In this document: piece by piece, positions 12,157 to 22,758 of the stretch
Layout of the letters: every line of letters starts with the position of its first letter
Numbering within the stretch: position 1 is the first letter of the stretch
NCBI GenBank assembly: GCA_013399305.1
Contig: VXAI01000035.1
Coordinates: forward strand, 2,682,110 to 2,746,109
Length of the DNA stretch: 64,000 bases
Direction: 5' to 3'
Origin: Rostratula benghalensis
Taxonomy: Eukaryota; Chordata; Aves; Charadriiformes; Rostratulidae
Notes under the pieces: model-generated
Seen by the model: the letters and a program-made list of their open reading frames with translations, nothing else
The model's database searches: none
What the model was told of the DNA's origin: nothing
Program-made: the position numbers and the translations under genes

Positions 12157-12200
12157 CGGCTGCGCGCACCCCGCACACGGCCAGGCAGGGAGCGAGCACC
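12157..12200 (+). other. LRP8: LRP8 5' UTR segment next to the start codon
   Basis: 44 GC-rich bases between the assembly gap and the start codon. They end in gcgagcaccATG, with C at -1, C at -2 and A at -3; the A at -3 makes it a good vertebrate start context. No upstream ATG occurs in this visible part. Confidence 0.75.
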
Positions 12201-12270
12201 ATGTGCCGGCCAGCGCTCGCCCGGCTGCTGCTCCTCCAGCTGCTGCTGCTCAAGCTGCACCTCGGCAAAG
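12201..12270 (+). CDS. LRP8: LRP8 (ApoER2) exon 1, coding part: signal peptide
   Basis: The 70 coding bases give 23 residues plus one base of a split codon. The peptide starts MCRPALAR and continues with a strongly hydrophobic leucine-rich core (LLLLQLLLLKLHL), as expected for the signal peptide of a type I membrane receptor. Exon 1 ends ...GGCAAAG before the donor GTGGGT at 12271. Joining the final G to GC of exon 2 makes a glycine codon and keeps the frame, so this is a phase 1 junction, the usual arrangement in the LDL-receptor family. The ATG was chosen because it is the first in a good context, directly precedes the hydrophobic core and splices in frame to exon 2. Cleavage is predicted around residues 22-25, before the first cysteine (residue 29). 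The identity comes from exon 2; the signal peptide itself is poorly conserved. Confidence 0.88.
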
Positions 12271-13047
12271 GTGGGTCCGGCGCGGCCCCGGGGGGCTCTG
12301 CCTCGCTGGCGGCGTGAGACAAGTGCGAGCCTCGGCTCGGCGCTCCCGGGGAGGGGGAGAGCGGTCCCGCCTGAGCGGGCGCCCAGGGGTACGCGGCCGC
12401 GGGGCACCCATTCGCCGCGGTACCCCTGGGCTCGGGGGGTTGCGACCTACGGTGGCACGTTTTTCAGCGGGCGAATGCAGCCCGACCGCTGGTGACAGGA
12501 GCTGCCACCTTTAATCCCTTTCAGAGGAGATTTGTGCCTCACCAAAGCAGCGCTGCACCGTGTCTGCAAAGCAGATTTGCTCCGTCCCCCCTGTCCCCAA
12601 CTTCAGTTGGGTCAGTTCCCTTTTCCCGGGGCGACGCCGGTGCCTGATACCCCTCCGCGTCCTCGGGTAACGGAGGCGCAGGAGGTCCCAGTTTCGGTGT
12701 GCTTTATAATTTTTCTTTGTCTTTTGCATTTCGTGTTTAACCATCTTCTGTTCCCGGGTTCCTTTCCCCCTGCCCTTACAACAATACGGGGAAGCACGGG
12801 AATGGCCCCTTTTATCCCCGCACAAAGCAGCTTGGGCATCACCGCCGTCCTCCCGCGGAGGCGCGTCTCCCTCTGCCCGCACCGAGCCCCTCTGCCCTGA
12901 CCAGCCCAGCCCCCACGCTCGGCCGGCGGCTCCCGGTGCCCTGCCCGCCTTGTGCGTGGCCGGGACCAGGCGAGGGGGTGGCCCCGCGATGCCCTCCACC
13001 GGGAGAGCGCTCCCCGCTGACCCAGGCGCGGCCCCGTCTCTCGACAG
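12271..13047 (+). other. LRP8: LRP8 intron 1 (777 bases)
   Basis: The intron runs from donor GTGGGT to the acceptor tract ccccgtctctcgacAG and is GC-rich throughout, lying inside the CpG island. It holds no recognised exon or repeat. Its short length keeps the signal-peptide exon and first ligand-binding exon in the same open chromatin region. Open frames here on both strands are composition artefacts. Confidence 0.85.
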
Positions 13048-13167
13048 GCGCCGTCAAGGAGTGCGAGGAGGACCAGTTCCAGTGCCGGAACGAGCGGTGC
13101 ATCCCCGCCGTCTGGAAATGTGACGAGGACGACGACTGCTCGGATAACAGCGACGAGGCGGATTGCC
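13048..13167 (+). CDS. LRP8: LRP8 (ApoER2) exon 2: first LDL-receptor class A repeat
   Basis: The 120-base exon is phase 1 at both ends, as is typical for exons encoding one LDL-receptor class A module. It follows a clean acceptor (tctcgacAG) and precedes a consensus donor (GTGAGT at 13168). It encodes residues 24-63 of the precursor, with the six cysteines of the module at 29, 36, 41, 48, 54 and 63. The segment CRNERCIP, the tryptophan at 46 and the acidic CDEDDDC and SDNSDE motifs are characteristic of the first repeat of LRP8; VLDLR and LDLR carry a glycine after the first aspartate of that motif (CDG), whereas here it is glutamate. Expected calcium ligands are the side chains of D49, D53, D59 and E60. 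The LRP8 protein binds Reelin and apolipoprotein E at the cell surface and signals through Dab1 in migrating neurons; the N-terminal repeats include the Reelin-binding module. The rest of the receptor lies beyond this window. Confidence 0.95.
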
Positions 13168-13271
13168 GTGAGTGTCCGTTCCCTGGGCACGGTGGGGCGG
13201 GGAGCCGGGGCCGGGGTCCCGCCCCGCGCCCAGCCTGGAAGGGAGCGAGTCCCCGCTGCGCTGCGCCTCCT

Positions 13272-13283
13272 TTTTCTTTCTTT

Positions 13284-13325
<42 letters not shown>

Positions 13326-13338
13326 AATGAATGAATGA
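13272..13338 (+). repeat. T-rich tract with T37 run and ATGA tandem repeat
   Basis: A pyrimidine stretch ends in 37 uninterrupted thymines (13286-13322) and runs straight into about four ATGA units (13323-13338). It begins about 105 bases after the LRP8 exon 2 donor. It is the longest homopolymer in the window and its exact length in the assembly is doubtful. The minus strand reads poly-A followed by a TTCA-type repeat, which could be an old retroposon tail, but no body is visible. Confidence 0.93.
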
Positions 13339-16145
13339 AGTCGCGCCGTTCCCGGCTCCGGAGCCGATTGGCTGCCGGGAGCAGCAGATCCGTGACGCGG
13401 CGGCCGTGCCCGCCACGGGCAGCGCTCCGCGCCGCGGGGTAGCACCTTCCTCCCGGTCGCCAGCCGCCCCTGGGCTGGCTCGGCCAGTGACATCCGGAGG
13501 GTCCTGCGGCAGCTCCGCGGCCCGCCGTGAGATTCCGCCCTCCCCTCCAGCAGAATTTCTGCTCGGAAGGGAGCGGTGAGGCTTCTGCCCTCAGGGGAGG
13601 TGGGAGAGATGTTTGACCCCCAGGGAGGTCCGTGCTCAGGGCTAGTGACAGGTCCTCACGTGAAACTGCATTGCCACAAGGTGTGGGGTTGGTGTGAGGT
13701 GTGGGTTTAAATACATGTTTGCACTCATGGTGAGGAGAAGGGAGATGATCAAGTAGCACTGCTGGGCAGTGTCAGTCATGAAACACCGATTTCTGGGCAG
13801 TGTAAGGGAAGAGAGAGCAAGGAGATCTGTACTTTCAATCCTGGGAAGATGGCAGTCTTGCCTTCTCCTGTGGTGTGGCCCTGGTGTATGTGAGTAGCAC
13901 CCAGTAAACTTTGAGTAGTTTCCAGGATTGTGCTGTTACTACCTCTCTGTTATTTTGCTTATGGCTTCTAACAGCATAGGAGAATTTGGCTCAACCATGG
14001 AGTTTCACAAACATCTGTAAGAGAAGTTATGGTACCTAAGTATTAAAGAGTAGTATCTTTAATTTGGAGTTCTAAGTTGTAAATTTTGTAGTAGTAAGTA
14101 CCACATGTCTGGAATTACCTCTGTAGGATGATAGATGTTGAATGTGCATCAAGTTATAATTCACTGAATGAACTCTTGAAAGTTCCTAGCCCAGTGGGAT
14201 GTACCAAGAAAAGAACAGTCATTGCTTATGTGGTTTTTGGGATGTGACTTCCTGTTAACAGCTTCACCAATAAATCTGTGTCAGGTGATACTCAGTGTGA
14301 AGTCTCGGTAGATTTAACTTGAAGAGTGGAGGGATTCCCAAACTATTGTTCACGAGAAATGTCTTGATGTTGTAACATAAAATACAACATTTGTTTCTGA
14401 TGCTTTTGTATTCAGAGGACTTGATAGGCTTTACATATGCCTAAATTCATGGTCTGGGGAGTTAGCAGCATTACTTAATTTGGATCTAGACCTGGTTTAT
14501 GCAGGGATTATATTGACCCTATTTAGGGACAACTGAGATTTGGAATGTTTCAAATCACAAACGACTTGGGAAAGCCAGAGAGAGAACTGGCTTGGACTCG
14601 GGTGTAGTCATAACCGGGCAAGTTCTCTCAGAAGCGAATGAGTTTCCAGAGAGAGATGCTAAGCTGTGGAAGCACCGGCAATCTCTGAGCGGGCTGAAGC
14701 CTTCTATTTAAAACTCCCTCTGTGTGCTGTTGTACAAAGGCTTGGTGAGCTGCAGGTGACTGATGGGCTGTGCTTTGGGAAATGCTCTCTCAGAGGTTGG
14801 GATTGTGGCTGGAGGAACATCTTGAGAAACAGAAATCTGCCCCTGCTCCACATGGAGGAGTAGGTCTGTGGCCTGCACTCCTTGCCTGGGGCAAGTGAGT
14901 GCATCAGTATCTGGGCTGCTTTTTTCTCTTTCCCTTTTCCTTGTGGTCCACCCTCTAAGCACTATGTCAGAAAAGAGAGTGTAAAACATCTTGCTGAATA
15001 TCAGCTGTGTGTGAATTGTGCTGTGTTAGAATGCTTTGATGAATAATTGCAACTGATTTATTTCAGAGGGTTTTTACTGATGGGCTTGGGGGGTGGTAAT
15101 AACTGATGGCTAATTTGTAGTACGATGGTGACTTTTGAGATGTTAGGAAAAATAATTTTTGGATATAGAGACATCAGAAAGAGTTCTTTGCTTTAATCTG
15201 AACTTGGCATTTATTATCGATTGAGGACCACACTACAGAATTTACTCATGGACTGTTAATTTAGTTCATATATCTATTGACTTTGCAGTTGTTTCTCCAA
15301 GCAGTCTGAAAGACATTTACATTGCATTTTTCTCACACGTTTTTCTCACTTTCATTGTTTCTGAATGCTGTTTTCTTTTAAAAATGCATACTTGCTTTTC
15401 AGCATATGTGATGTTTAGAGTTATACTCATTGGGTGAAAGAATATGTTCCATGTTTTTGCTTCTAGATATCACTTCTATCACTGCTGTAATAAACAGGTA
15501 CTTATTTAAAATTATTTTATGAACATACACACTGGAAGAAATTGTTCTGAAAAACTCAGCATGCTGGAGTGGTAATGGAGAGGGAGAAGAAAACTCAGGT
15601 AACCAGGTGGTAATTAGTACTGATACACACCCTGATAACCTCTGTACAAGGTAATAGGTCATTGCTGCTTGTATGTATCATCCCTTGTTGAAGAAACAGG
15701 ATGGTTTTCATCTGTGTTAAGAATTGGTTTATGAACCAAACTTGTCCTTGTGGTAGATGGTCTATGCATGCTTGAAGATTTTGTAACTAAGAGTATCTTT
15801 AGCAGTTCTGGAAGGAGGTAATTTTTGCTTGTGCAAAACAAGGGCTTGACATCCCAGCAGTTCTCAGTGTGCTTCCTACTAGAAGCCATCTTTACATAAA
15901 GACTGACATTGTTGGGATTTTGGTTTGGAGTGTCTGGGGGTGATTTTTTTGGGTGGGTTTTCTTTTTGTGTGTGTGCATGTGCGTGTTCCTGTCCCTCCA
16001 AATTATGTGCCTGAGCTCAATGCAGTCTGCCTGGGCCTTACAAGACATAAACCCAAGCACAGTTTACAGCCTTGTACTGTCACACGCTGCACTCTAAGTG
16101 ACCCACACAATGAGGACAGGGCTCCAGAATAGTCCTTGGACATGA

Positions 16146-16163
16146 TTTTTTTTTTTTTTTTTT
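16146..16163 (+). repeat. T18 homopolymer tract
   Basis: An uninterrupted run of 18 thymines in intronic sequence. Confidence 0.9.
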
Positions 16164-16366
16164 GGATGTGCTTTACTCCTTCCTTGTACAAGCAAGTGAT
16201 GCTTTTTTTCCCCCCTCAGGAAACTCTGGAAAGTTAAGACTGAATTTTATAACCTGTTTTGGGGAATGTTTGCAGATAACACAGTCATCAAGAGCTTTCC
16301 TCGCAATACTGCAGCAACATTATAAAACACCAAAGCTGTTTTGATGATGGGGAAAAATGTCCATTT

Positions 16367-16425
16367 TCTGAGGCACTGAAGTGATCCTTTTTGGCAAAGG
16401 ATCACTTCTTGCTGAGATACTCAGA
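16367..16425. repeat. Hairpin with perfect 13-bp stem
   Basis: GAAGTGATCCTTT (16378-16390) and AAAGGATCACTTC (16396-16408) are exact reverse complements separated by TTGGC. A second, outer arm pairs TCTGAG (16367-16372) with CTCAGA (16420-16425), with a 5-base internal loop on the left and 11 bases on the right. The paired length (19 bp with an asymmetric loop) is below that of a typical microRNA precursor. It could be an old palindromic transposon remnant, a structured intronic RNA or a chance palindrome. Confidence 0.9.
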
Positions 16426-17579
16426 GGGTGGGATGCTGGGTTTTGTTTTGCTTCCCTCAGGATAGGTGGGTGCTGCAGGTCCAGGTCAGCCTCAGGGACC
16501 ACAAGGTGTGTGTCCAGGGTGCCTGCTGCTGTGTGACACGTCCCCCAGAATGGAAAATGCTAGAGAGCTGCTTTGAAGGGGGAGTGGCTCTTGGAGACTT
16601 TTTGCCCAGTTTTGCAAGTTTCTTCTTGCTTGTCGTTGCAGCCAGCAGAAAACAAGGAAGAACTTGCAAATTGCACCCACACACCATATATTTGACACAA
16701 AATAAGAGTTCTTAGTGTCGCTGATTGTGTTTGATCGAATATTATTTTTCTGCTGCAAGTAGGATTCACATTATCTTAACCCAGCCTTGAGAGGGAGTTA
16801 AAGAGACTGGAAGATGTCTGCTTAAATGTTTTGCTGTTGATTAATCCTTAAATGTGGCAAAGAGTGGTTGCAAAAAGCAATCAGTAGCTTAACTAGTTTG
16901 CTAAAATGAAATGTTTCGGCTTCATAACACTTGCCTGCAGGGGGACACAGCCAAACACGTGAGTGCTATTTCTCTATTAAAGCTCCATTTTCCATCTTTG
17001 TTTTGGGATCCCTCTGTGGTGTTGCTTTCTGGTCAGTAGTGTTCATAGGGATATTTTATACTGGACAGGATTGAGATTCAGTCTGAAGGGAGTTACTGTT
17101 TCCAAGACTGTTCCTACACGTGCAGAATTCAGGGTAAATATGTGGCATCAGTAAACTTTCCTCTGTTAGCCCTTGCCCTGCCGTGAGGCCACAGGATGTG
17201 ACTGTAGCTGAGATGTGGCTCCCTTGCTATTGGGAGGAAGCAAGACTCCTGTTCTGATGGATTTGCTTGTAGAGAACCTGCAAAGAGTTTGACTTCTGGT
17301 GCCTATGTGAAAGCCCAGGAGGTAGCCTGGTATTATCTTTGCTTTTCAGCTCACATTTCACTAGAGCTGGAATTTGGGAGTAAAAATATATCAAAAGCCG
17401 ATTTGAGAACTCAGATCTGCATCCCATGAAGAGTTAAACAAGGCCTGAGTGGCTTTGAAACGCAGGAGTGTAGTGGTGTGCTATGCTTGCAGGTTTGGGG
17501 AGCATGACAAAGTGAGACAGCAGGCTGTCACAATTGCCACCTATATTCTATAACTTTTTTTGTCCTCTGTTAACTGTTC

Positions 17580-17760
17580 CTCTTATTTTTCTTCCTGCGT
17601 GGTGTTGAGACGGTATTCTCTGCTGGGTGATGGCTGTGTGTTACTCTGGTGCCAGCGTGCCTTCGATACACGCACGTCGCCACGTGGAGAGTTTTAGGTT
17701 TCCCTGACATATGGATACTCATATGCTCGTGATTATGTCAGCGATAGTTTAACTGGGTTC
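17580..17760. other. CpG-retaining patch with E-box, candidate enhancer
   Basis: The sequence keeps a cluster of CpGs (tgcgtgg, gacggta, agcgtgccttcgat, acgcacgtcgccacgtgg, gctcgtg, agcgat) in AT-leaning intron. It includes a CACGTG E-box at about 17680 and two CATATG E-box-like hexamers close together near 17708-17723. CpG retention within an intron suggests constraint. The call is inference only. Confidence 0.28.
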
Positions 17761-20700
17761 CCTGGCCAGCTTGCATTCTCATCCCAAAGCGGGAAGCCAT
17801 GGGAAGAGTGGTGTGGAGAGGCAGGGCTCGTTTGCTTGCCTGTGTGCCTGTCGCCCTCCTCTCCTGGTCTGTACTATGTTCGTGTGCAAGTTAGGCTCAA
17901 ATCCAAGCCACTGTTCTCTTGTGTTCCACAGTGAATGTTACTGTCTGCTTATCTTCCTTTTTTTCATTATATATTTTTTCGTTATCTGTTCTGAGAAAAT
18001 GAACTTGCAATTTTTTGCATTTTGTGTTAATTTTCCCTGTGCTTCATCCTTTATGTAGGAATTCGAGATGAAGTACATGTGGGAAACATGCCCTTCTCCA
18101 TTTCCTCATTTCCTGGCACATTTGCTTTGATGAGTTCTATTATCTCTAGATACAAACTGCTTTCCAGGAGCTGGTGTTTTTCTGTCGCTCCCGCTCTCGG
18201 TCTGTGAAAGAGACAGAACTGAGGTGGGGCCCTGGAAAAGACAGAAGAGGGAACTCGGGTGCATGGGATAGCCACTGGGGCATTATGGCTACAGAGGGAA
18301 GAGGACTTGATTTTTATGGAGTGCTGTTGTGCTATAACAAGAAAGCAAATGGGTTGCTCTAGATACAGTCACAGGAACAAGCTGTGATCTGAAAAACTTT
18401 CCTGAGGTCAAGGAGAATGGGAAGATTGAAAATACTGATTAAGCTCAAGAAAGAAATCATGAAAGTAGAATCAAAACTGACAGTGACTTGATTTGTTTAT
18501 CAAGGAGCTCAAAGATTTTGTTTCAGAGGATATAAGCGTATTCTACACTTTGAGCCAAGGAAGGCAAACTTCATCTAGAGTGTTTTAATGTATAGAAAGA
18601 TAGAACAAATGTCAATGTAGACCAGTTCTCTTTTGTCTGCAGTATTATAGAGCCAGGATTGGCACAGGTTTGAGATGTAATTTTGTATTGGATGACGTTA
18701 AAGTGGAAGATACTTAGGATAATTTAATATCAATCAGAAAATGTTTAGAGATTAATTCAAATGAACAAATTACAATTATGAAACTGGAGGACCCAAGTGT
18801 AATGTGTTGGTGAACACATCTGTCTGACACACCTAGACTAAGAAATCACCAGTGCTAGACATGATGAGTTCTCTTGACTCCGTTGTCCACCTAAAGGACC
18901 ATTTAACACTCCATGATGCCTGAAAATGTCTGACAATTATTAATTCTCTTTGCTCTTTGTAATAGGCACCCAGCTTTTGTTTCTGATGTTTTTTTTAATG
19001 GCAAATTTATCACCTCTTTGGTTTGCCTCAGACTGTGATGTTACATTAGAGATGTGTTTGGGGTAGACTTGATTTGGTGTGAAGTTCTCCTGGTCCTTGT
19101 GCTATGACTTCTCTGATGGCCTTTTCCTCTCTGCAACTTTCCTATTTCCCTGCAGCTTTTCCCTGGTAATTTCACAGACGTTCCCAAGGCACGTTACTGC
19201 TCAGCCCTGCTTGTCTGTGTCATTCCATGCCTTATAAAATGCTGCGAGATGTCAATTTTTCTTGCTTTGCACGGGAAAACAAATGGGTAAGCTGAGTTTG
19301 AGCGATGGGGATGAAGATTTGTGTTGCTGCTGCTTTTCTTTATGAAGTGATGTGTCCTTGGTAGATGCTCGGGTGTGCTCTGCTCCCAGAGCAGACAACT
19401 GGTTCTAGCCAAAGGGAAGCCTACGGTATTTTACGCTGCGTGTGTGGGAAGCGTTGAAAATGCCAACTGTAGTTTTTCTAACTCTCTATTTCCTGTTAAA
19501 ATTAGTGATATTTAGATAGCCACAAGGGAAGGGAAGGGGGTAAAAGGCCCCGTGATAAAATTAATGCAGATTCTCTGCTCTGTGAAAAATTCTGGCTGAA
19601 ATACAAGAGATAACAAACTGATTAGACTTTAAAAGTTGCAATAATGCTTTAAGCTAGTTGAAAAATAAAACTAAACCCATCTAAATGGCAATATTTTCAA
19701 AAGCCAGATTTTAACCTAAGAGAAGCCAGAAGGTTTTTAAAGTGGGGACGTGAGCTTCATCTGTCATGGTCTCTCGGGGTGAGGTATACTCTGTGTCTTG
19801 CCCTAATAATGATGCCCTGATAAGCTGTGGTTCTGTTCTTGGCAAGGACCATGACATTTCCCCAGAGCCAAAGTTGGTTTGGCAGCCCTGGGCCTTGCTA
19901 CCCGTGAAGAGGTGAATAAATGGCGTTAAAGCTTTTCTGCAGGTGGGAGCTGGCCCTGGGTGACTCGCAGTTGACAAGACACCTGGGTGACAAGTCATCA
20001 TCAGCAGAGCCAAGAAAAGAAATGAGATGTCCTACCTACCAGTCCAGTGCTCAATACGCTCAACCACATTGCTGCAACAGAGGTTTCTGTTGGACTAGTG
20101 GAAGTGTTTCAATTTTTCCTCTGGGTTTCCTGGCTTTTTTTTCATTCTAAGCTGAGGCCTGGTGGTCAGTTTAACCTTACAATTAATGCCAGGAGCAAGT
20201 GCTAGAAACAAGGAGTGACCAGAGTTTATAGGGTGAAGCTTTGGGCTGCAGCCACATAAAGTGAGCTTTGTTGCTGATTTTTTCAGAAGTTCTGTTTCTG
20301 ATACATCAATATTATTTCTGCATTATTAATATTTATTAATTGCTTGAGAGCATGTGTGGCACTGTACCAGGACCAGAGCAGTCAGGGACTCAGTTTCCAT
20401 GGCAGCAGGAGCACAGTCCTGTACTTGCAGAACCAGAAGGGCTCTCTTTGGCAACTGCTCTCTGTGCTGTGATTACTTTTTCTTGTTAGAGATAGATATA
20501 TAATCTAAAATATAATTCATTAGTGCTGCAGAATCTTGTCCACCCTGGGTGAGAATTTTGCCTGCTGTAAGTTTCTACATCTTTTGGGGAGTTGTAGCTG
20601 ATTTTCTGTAGCTTCTGTGGGTGTGATTGCTTTTGCTTGCAAAACACTGAAAGGTGCGGGGGGAAGAGAATGTGTTTAAAATCTAATGAAATAGATGAAA

Positions 20701-22249
20701 AATTCCTCTTGATTTTAGTTAAATTTGGAATGTGTTGTGTTGCTGTAGACTTCTCTTCCTTTCCAAGTAGCCTATAGCACAGTTCTATCAATTTTTAAAA
20801 AATGACTGTTGAAGAAACTCGTGTGTGCAACTGATAGCAGACTCTTTACTTTTTTCCTTGTTTAGATAACTGCTTCAATCCCAGATTTTACCTTTGTGTT
20901 GTAACTTGTTTCATGCTTCCTTCCTAGGGATGTAATGTGTAGTATGGTGTACGTTGAGGTGACTTTTATTTCATTTCAAAGGGTGAAGTAAATTTTTCTT
21001 TTGATCTTAAGCCCTTGTTCAGTTGTGCATTACTCACTACAGGTTTTCTGTCCATCTTTGCTTCCCATGTATATAATGTGATTAATTTCACTCATGACTT
21101 TCCCAGTTTTTTCCATTTTTGTTGATCTAGGTGAGTAAGGTTGTACGTTTCTTTCCAGCTGCATCGCATGTTTCCCTGACGGTACCAGCTGCTTGACTTG
21201 CTTATTTAGCACTGATTGTATATCAGTAAATCTGGGTGCATTTGGTGGACCTGTGTCATCCAGATATGATGCTACTCTGTATGATCTGGGGAGTAGTTAA
21301 AAGCATAAAAATCAGCAATAGCAAGAGTAGTGAATAACCTTGCACTGAGAATAAGAATAGGTGACAGATGATGGCTATTTCAGATGTAAACGTACAACTG
21401 TTCCTGTACTGTTCTCATCCTGAATCACATCTGTGCAGTTCCTTATAAACAAAGAGAAGTGCCCCAGTTTCTTTGATAACAAATGTCAGTGCTGACTGAT
21501 GTAGGCCAAGAAATGCACCTCCCGTCTCTTCAACTGAGTGGTTCTATTCTCGTTAGTGTAGTTGTGTTATGCTGATTGCACCTTTGTCCTCCAGTGGCTG
21601 GTTAGCTGCTTAGCTTTCTGTAAATCTTCAGCATACAAGTGGCCTAAATATTATCTTAAGGACATGAAAACCGATGCTTAGAGAAGTTATCCTTTGCCCA
21701 AGGCTGTAGAGTGATTCAGCAACTCATTGTGAACATTAGTGACTCATGAAGAATGTTCTCAATTTCTTGTTTTCTGGTCCATTATCCCATTGTTTTACAC
21801 AGATAATCATGTTCCTTGGATTAAATGACTGCTCAAGGGCTCAGCCTTTCCCATATGCAGTTTTTAAAATAGTCATAAAAATCCCACTGTTTAGGTAACT
21901 CACTGTTTCAAAATTTTAGTTGCGTCAAGTGCAAGAAATACTTTAGACGGGTTATGTGTTGTATGCAGTATAAAACATAAAATATAGGCATTTAAGGAGG
22001 AACATGGTATTAGTTTTTGTTTGTTTTGTTTTCAAAACTGATTTCTTGTACAATCTAACATATCCTAAAGGATAATAGAATGCAAGATGTATACAGGCAG
22101 TCATCACTCCAGCCACCTCTTCAGCTGGCCAAAAGTCCATGTTTTGAGACTGCACATGTCAGGCTTTTCATCACTGAAGAGGTACTTTCCATTTCTCATG
22201 AGGACATGCCTCTCCTGACCTTTTTACCTCCATTACCACACCTTGCTGC

Positions 22250-22560
22250 TATCTGAGCAGTTAATATTGAAATAATTTCATTAGCATGCCTTTGCCTTGA
22301 TAAATTATTTGTAACGTATCCTTGGCTGGCAAGAACCAAGATGACTAGGGAGGGTTAATGTGCTATTATGTATTTTATTGCTTCCTCTATTTTCCTTCTT
22401 CCTTTCCTTGTAAAACAATAAAGATACAATTCAGATTGCACAACTCTTAACTTTGTGCAACAATATTAATTTCTGCCGGTTTGATAAGCAGGGCTGCATC
22501 CTTATTTTCGGTGGCAATACCAGATAGCATTTAAATTAGCTGGGTACTATTGGGCTTGTT
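22250..22560. other. AT-rich candidate conserved intronic element
   Basis: A block with TTAATATTG, ATTTCATTAGCATGC, GATAAATTATTTG, GATAAGC and a retained CpG pair (gccggt, ttcggtgg). It has the texture of a conserved non-coding element. No repeat family was recognised, and its function is unknown. Confidence 0.25.
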
Positions 22561-22741
22561 ATACAGTTTTGATGGGGTGACTTATATGGGCACAGTTCTT
22601 TGGGGGATGATAAAGATTTTCAAGGGAAAGCTCTGGAACAATCTGTGCCAGGATCACTGAAATTGCACGTTTTAATTGAAGGAATTGCTCTTTGCTGGGT
22701 GATTTTTTGCTCAAGAGCACTTTAACACAGAATTCTGTCCC

Positions 22742-22758
22742 TTTTTTTTTTTTTTTTT
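22742..22758 (+). repeat. T17 homopolymer tract
   Basis: An uninterrupted run of 17 thymines followed by AAAAATAAAATAA. Confidence 0.9.

Larger units (their letters stand above)
11300..13590. promoter_or_regulatory. LRP8: CpG island spanning the LRP8 promoter, exon 1, intron 1 and exon 2
   Basis: GC content and CpG density rise abruptly near 11300 and fall again near 13590. Dense CpG runs occur on both sides of the N gap and through intron 1. Many vertebrate genes start inside such an island. No TATA box is visible in the bases left between the gap and the ATG, but the 186-base gap hides the most likely initiation region, so the start site cannot be placed. The plus strand carries the start of LRP8. 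Long antisense open frames across this island are a by-product of high GC. Confidence 0.88.

Noticed and set aside
11616..13759. Long open frames (up to about 306 codons) on both strands of the CpG island
   Set aside because: They run through the N gap, through intron 1 and antisense to the LRP8 exons, include lysine or phenylalanine runs from the T37 tract, and show no family motif. High GC removes stop codons.
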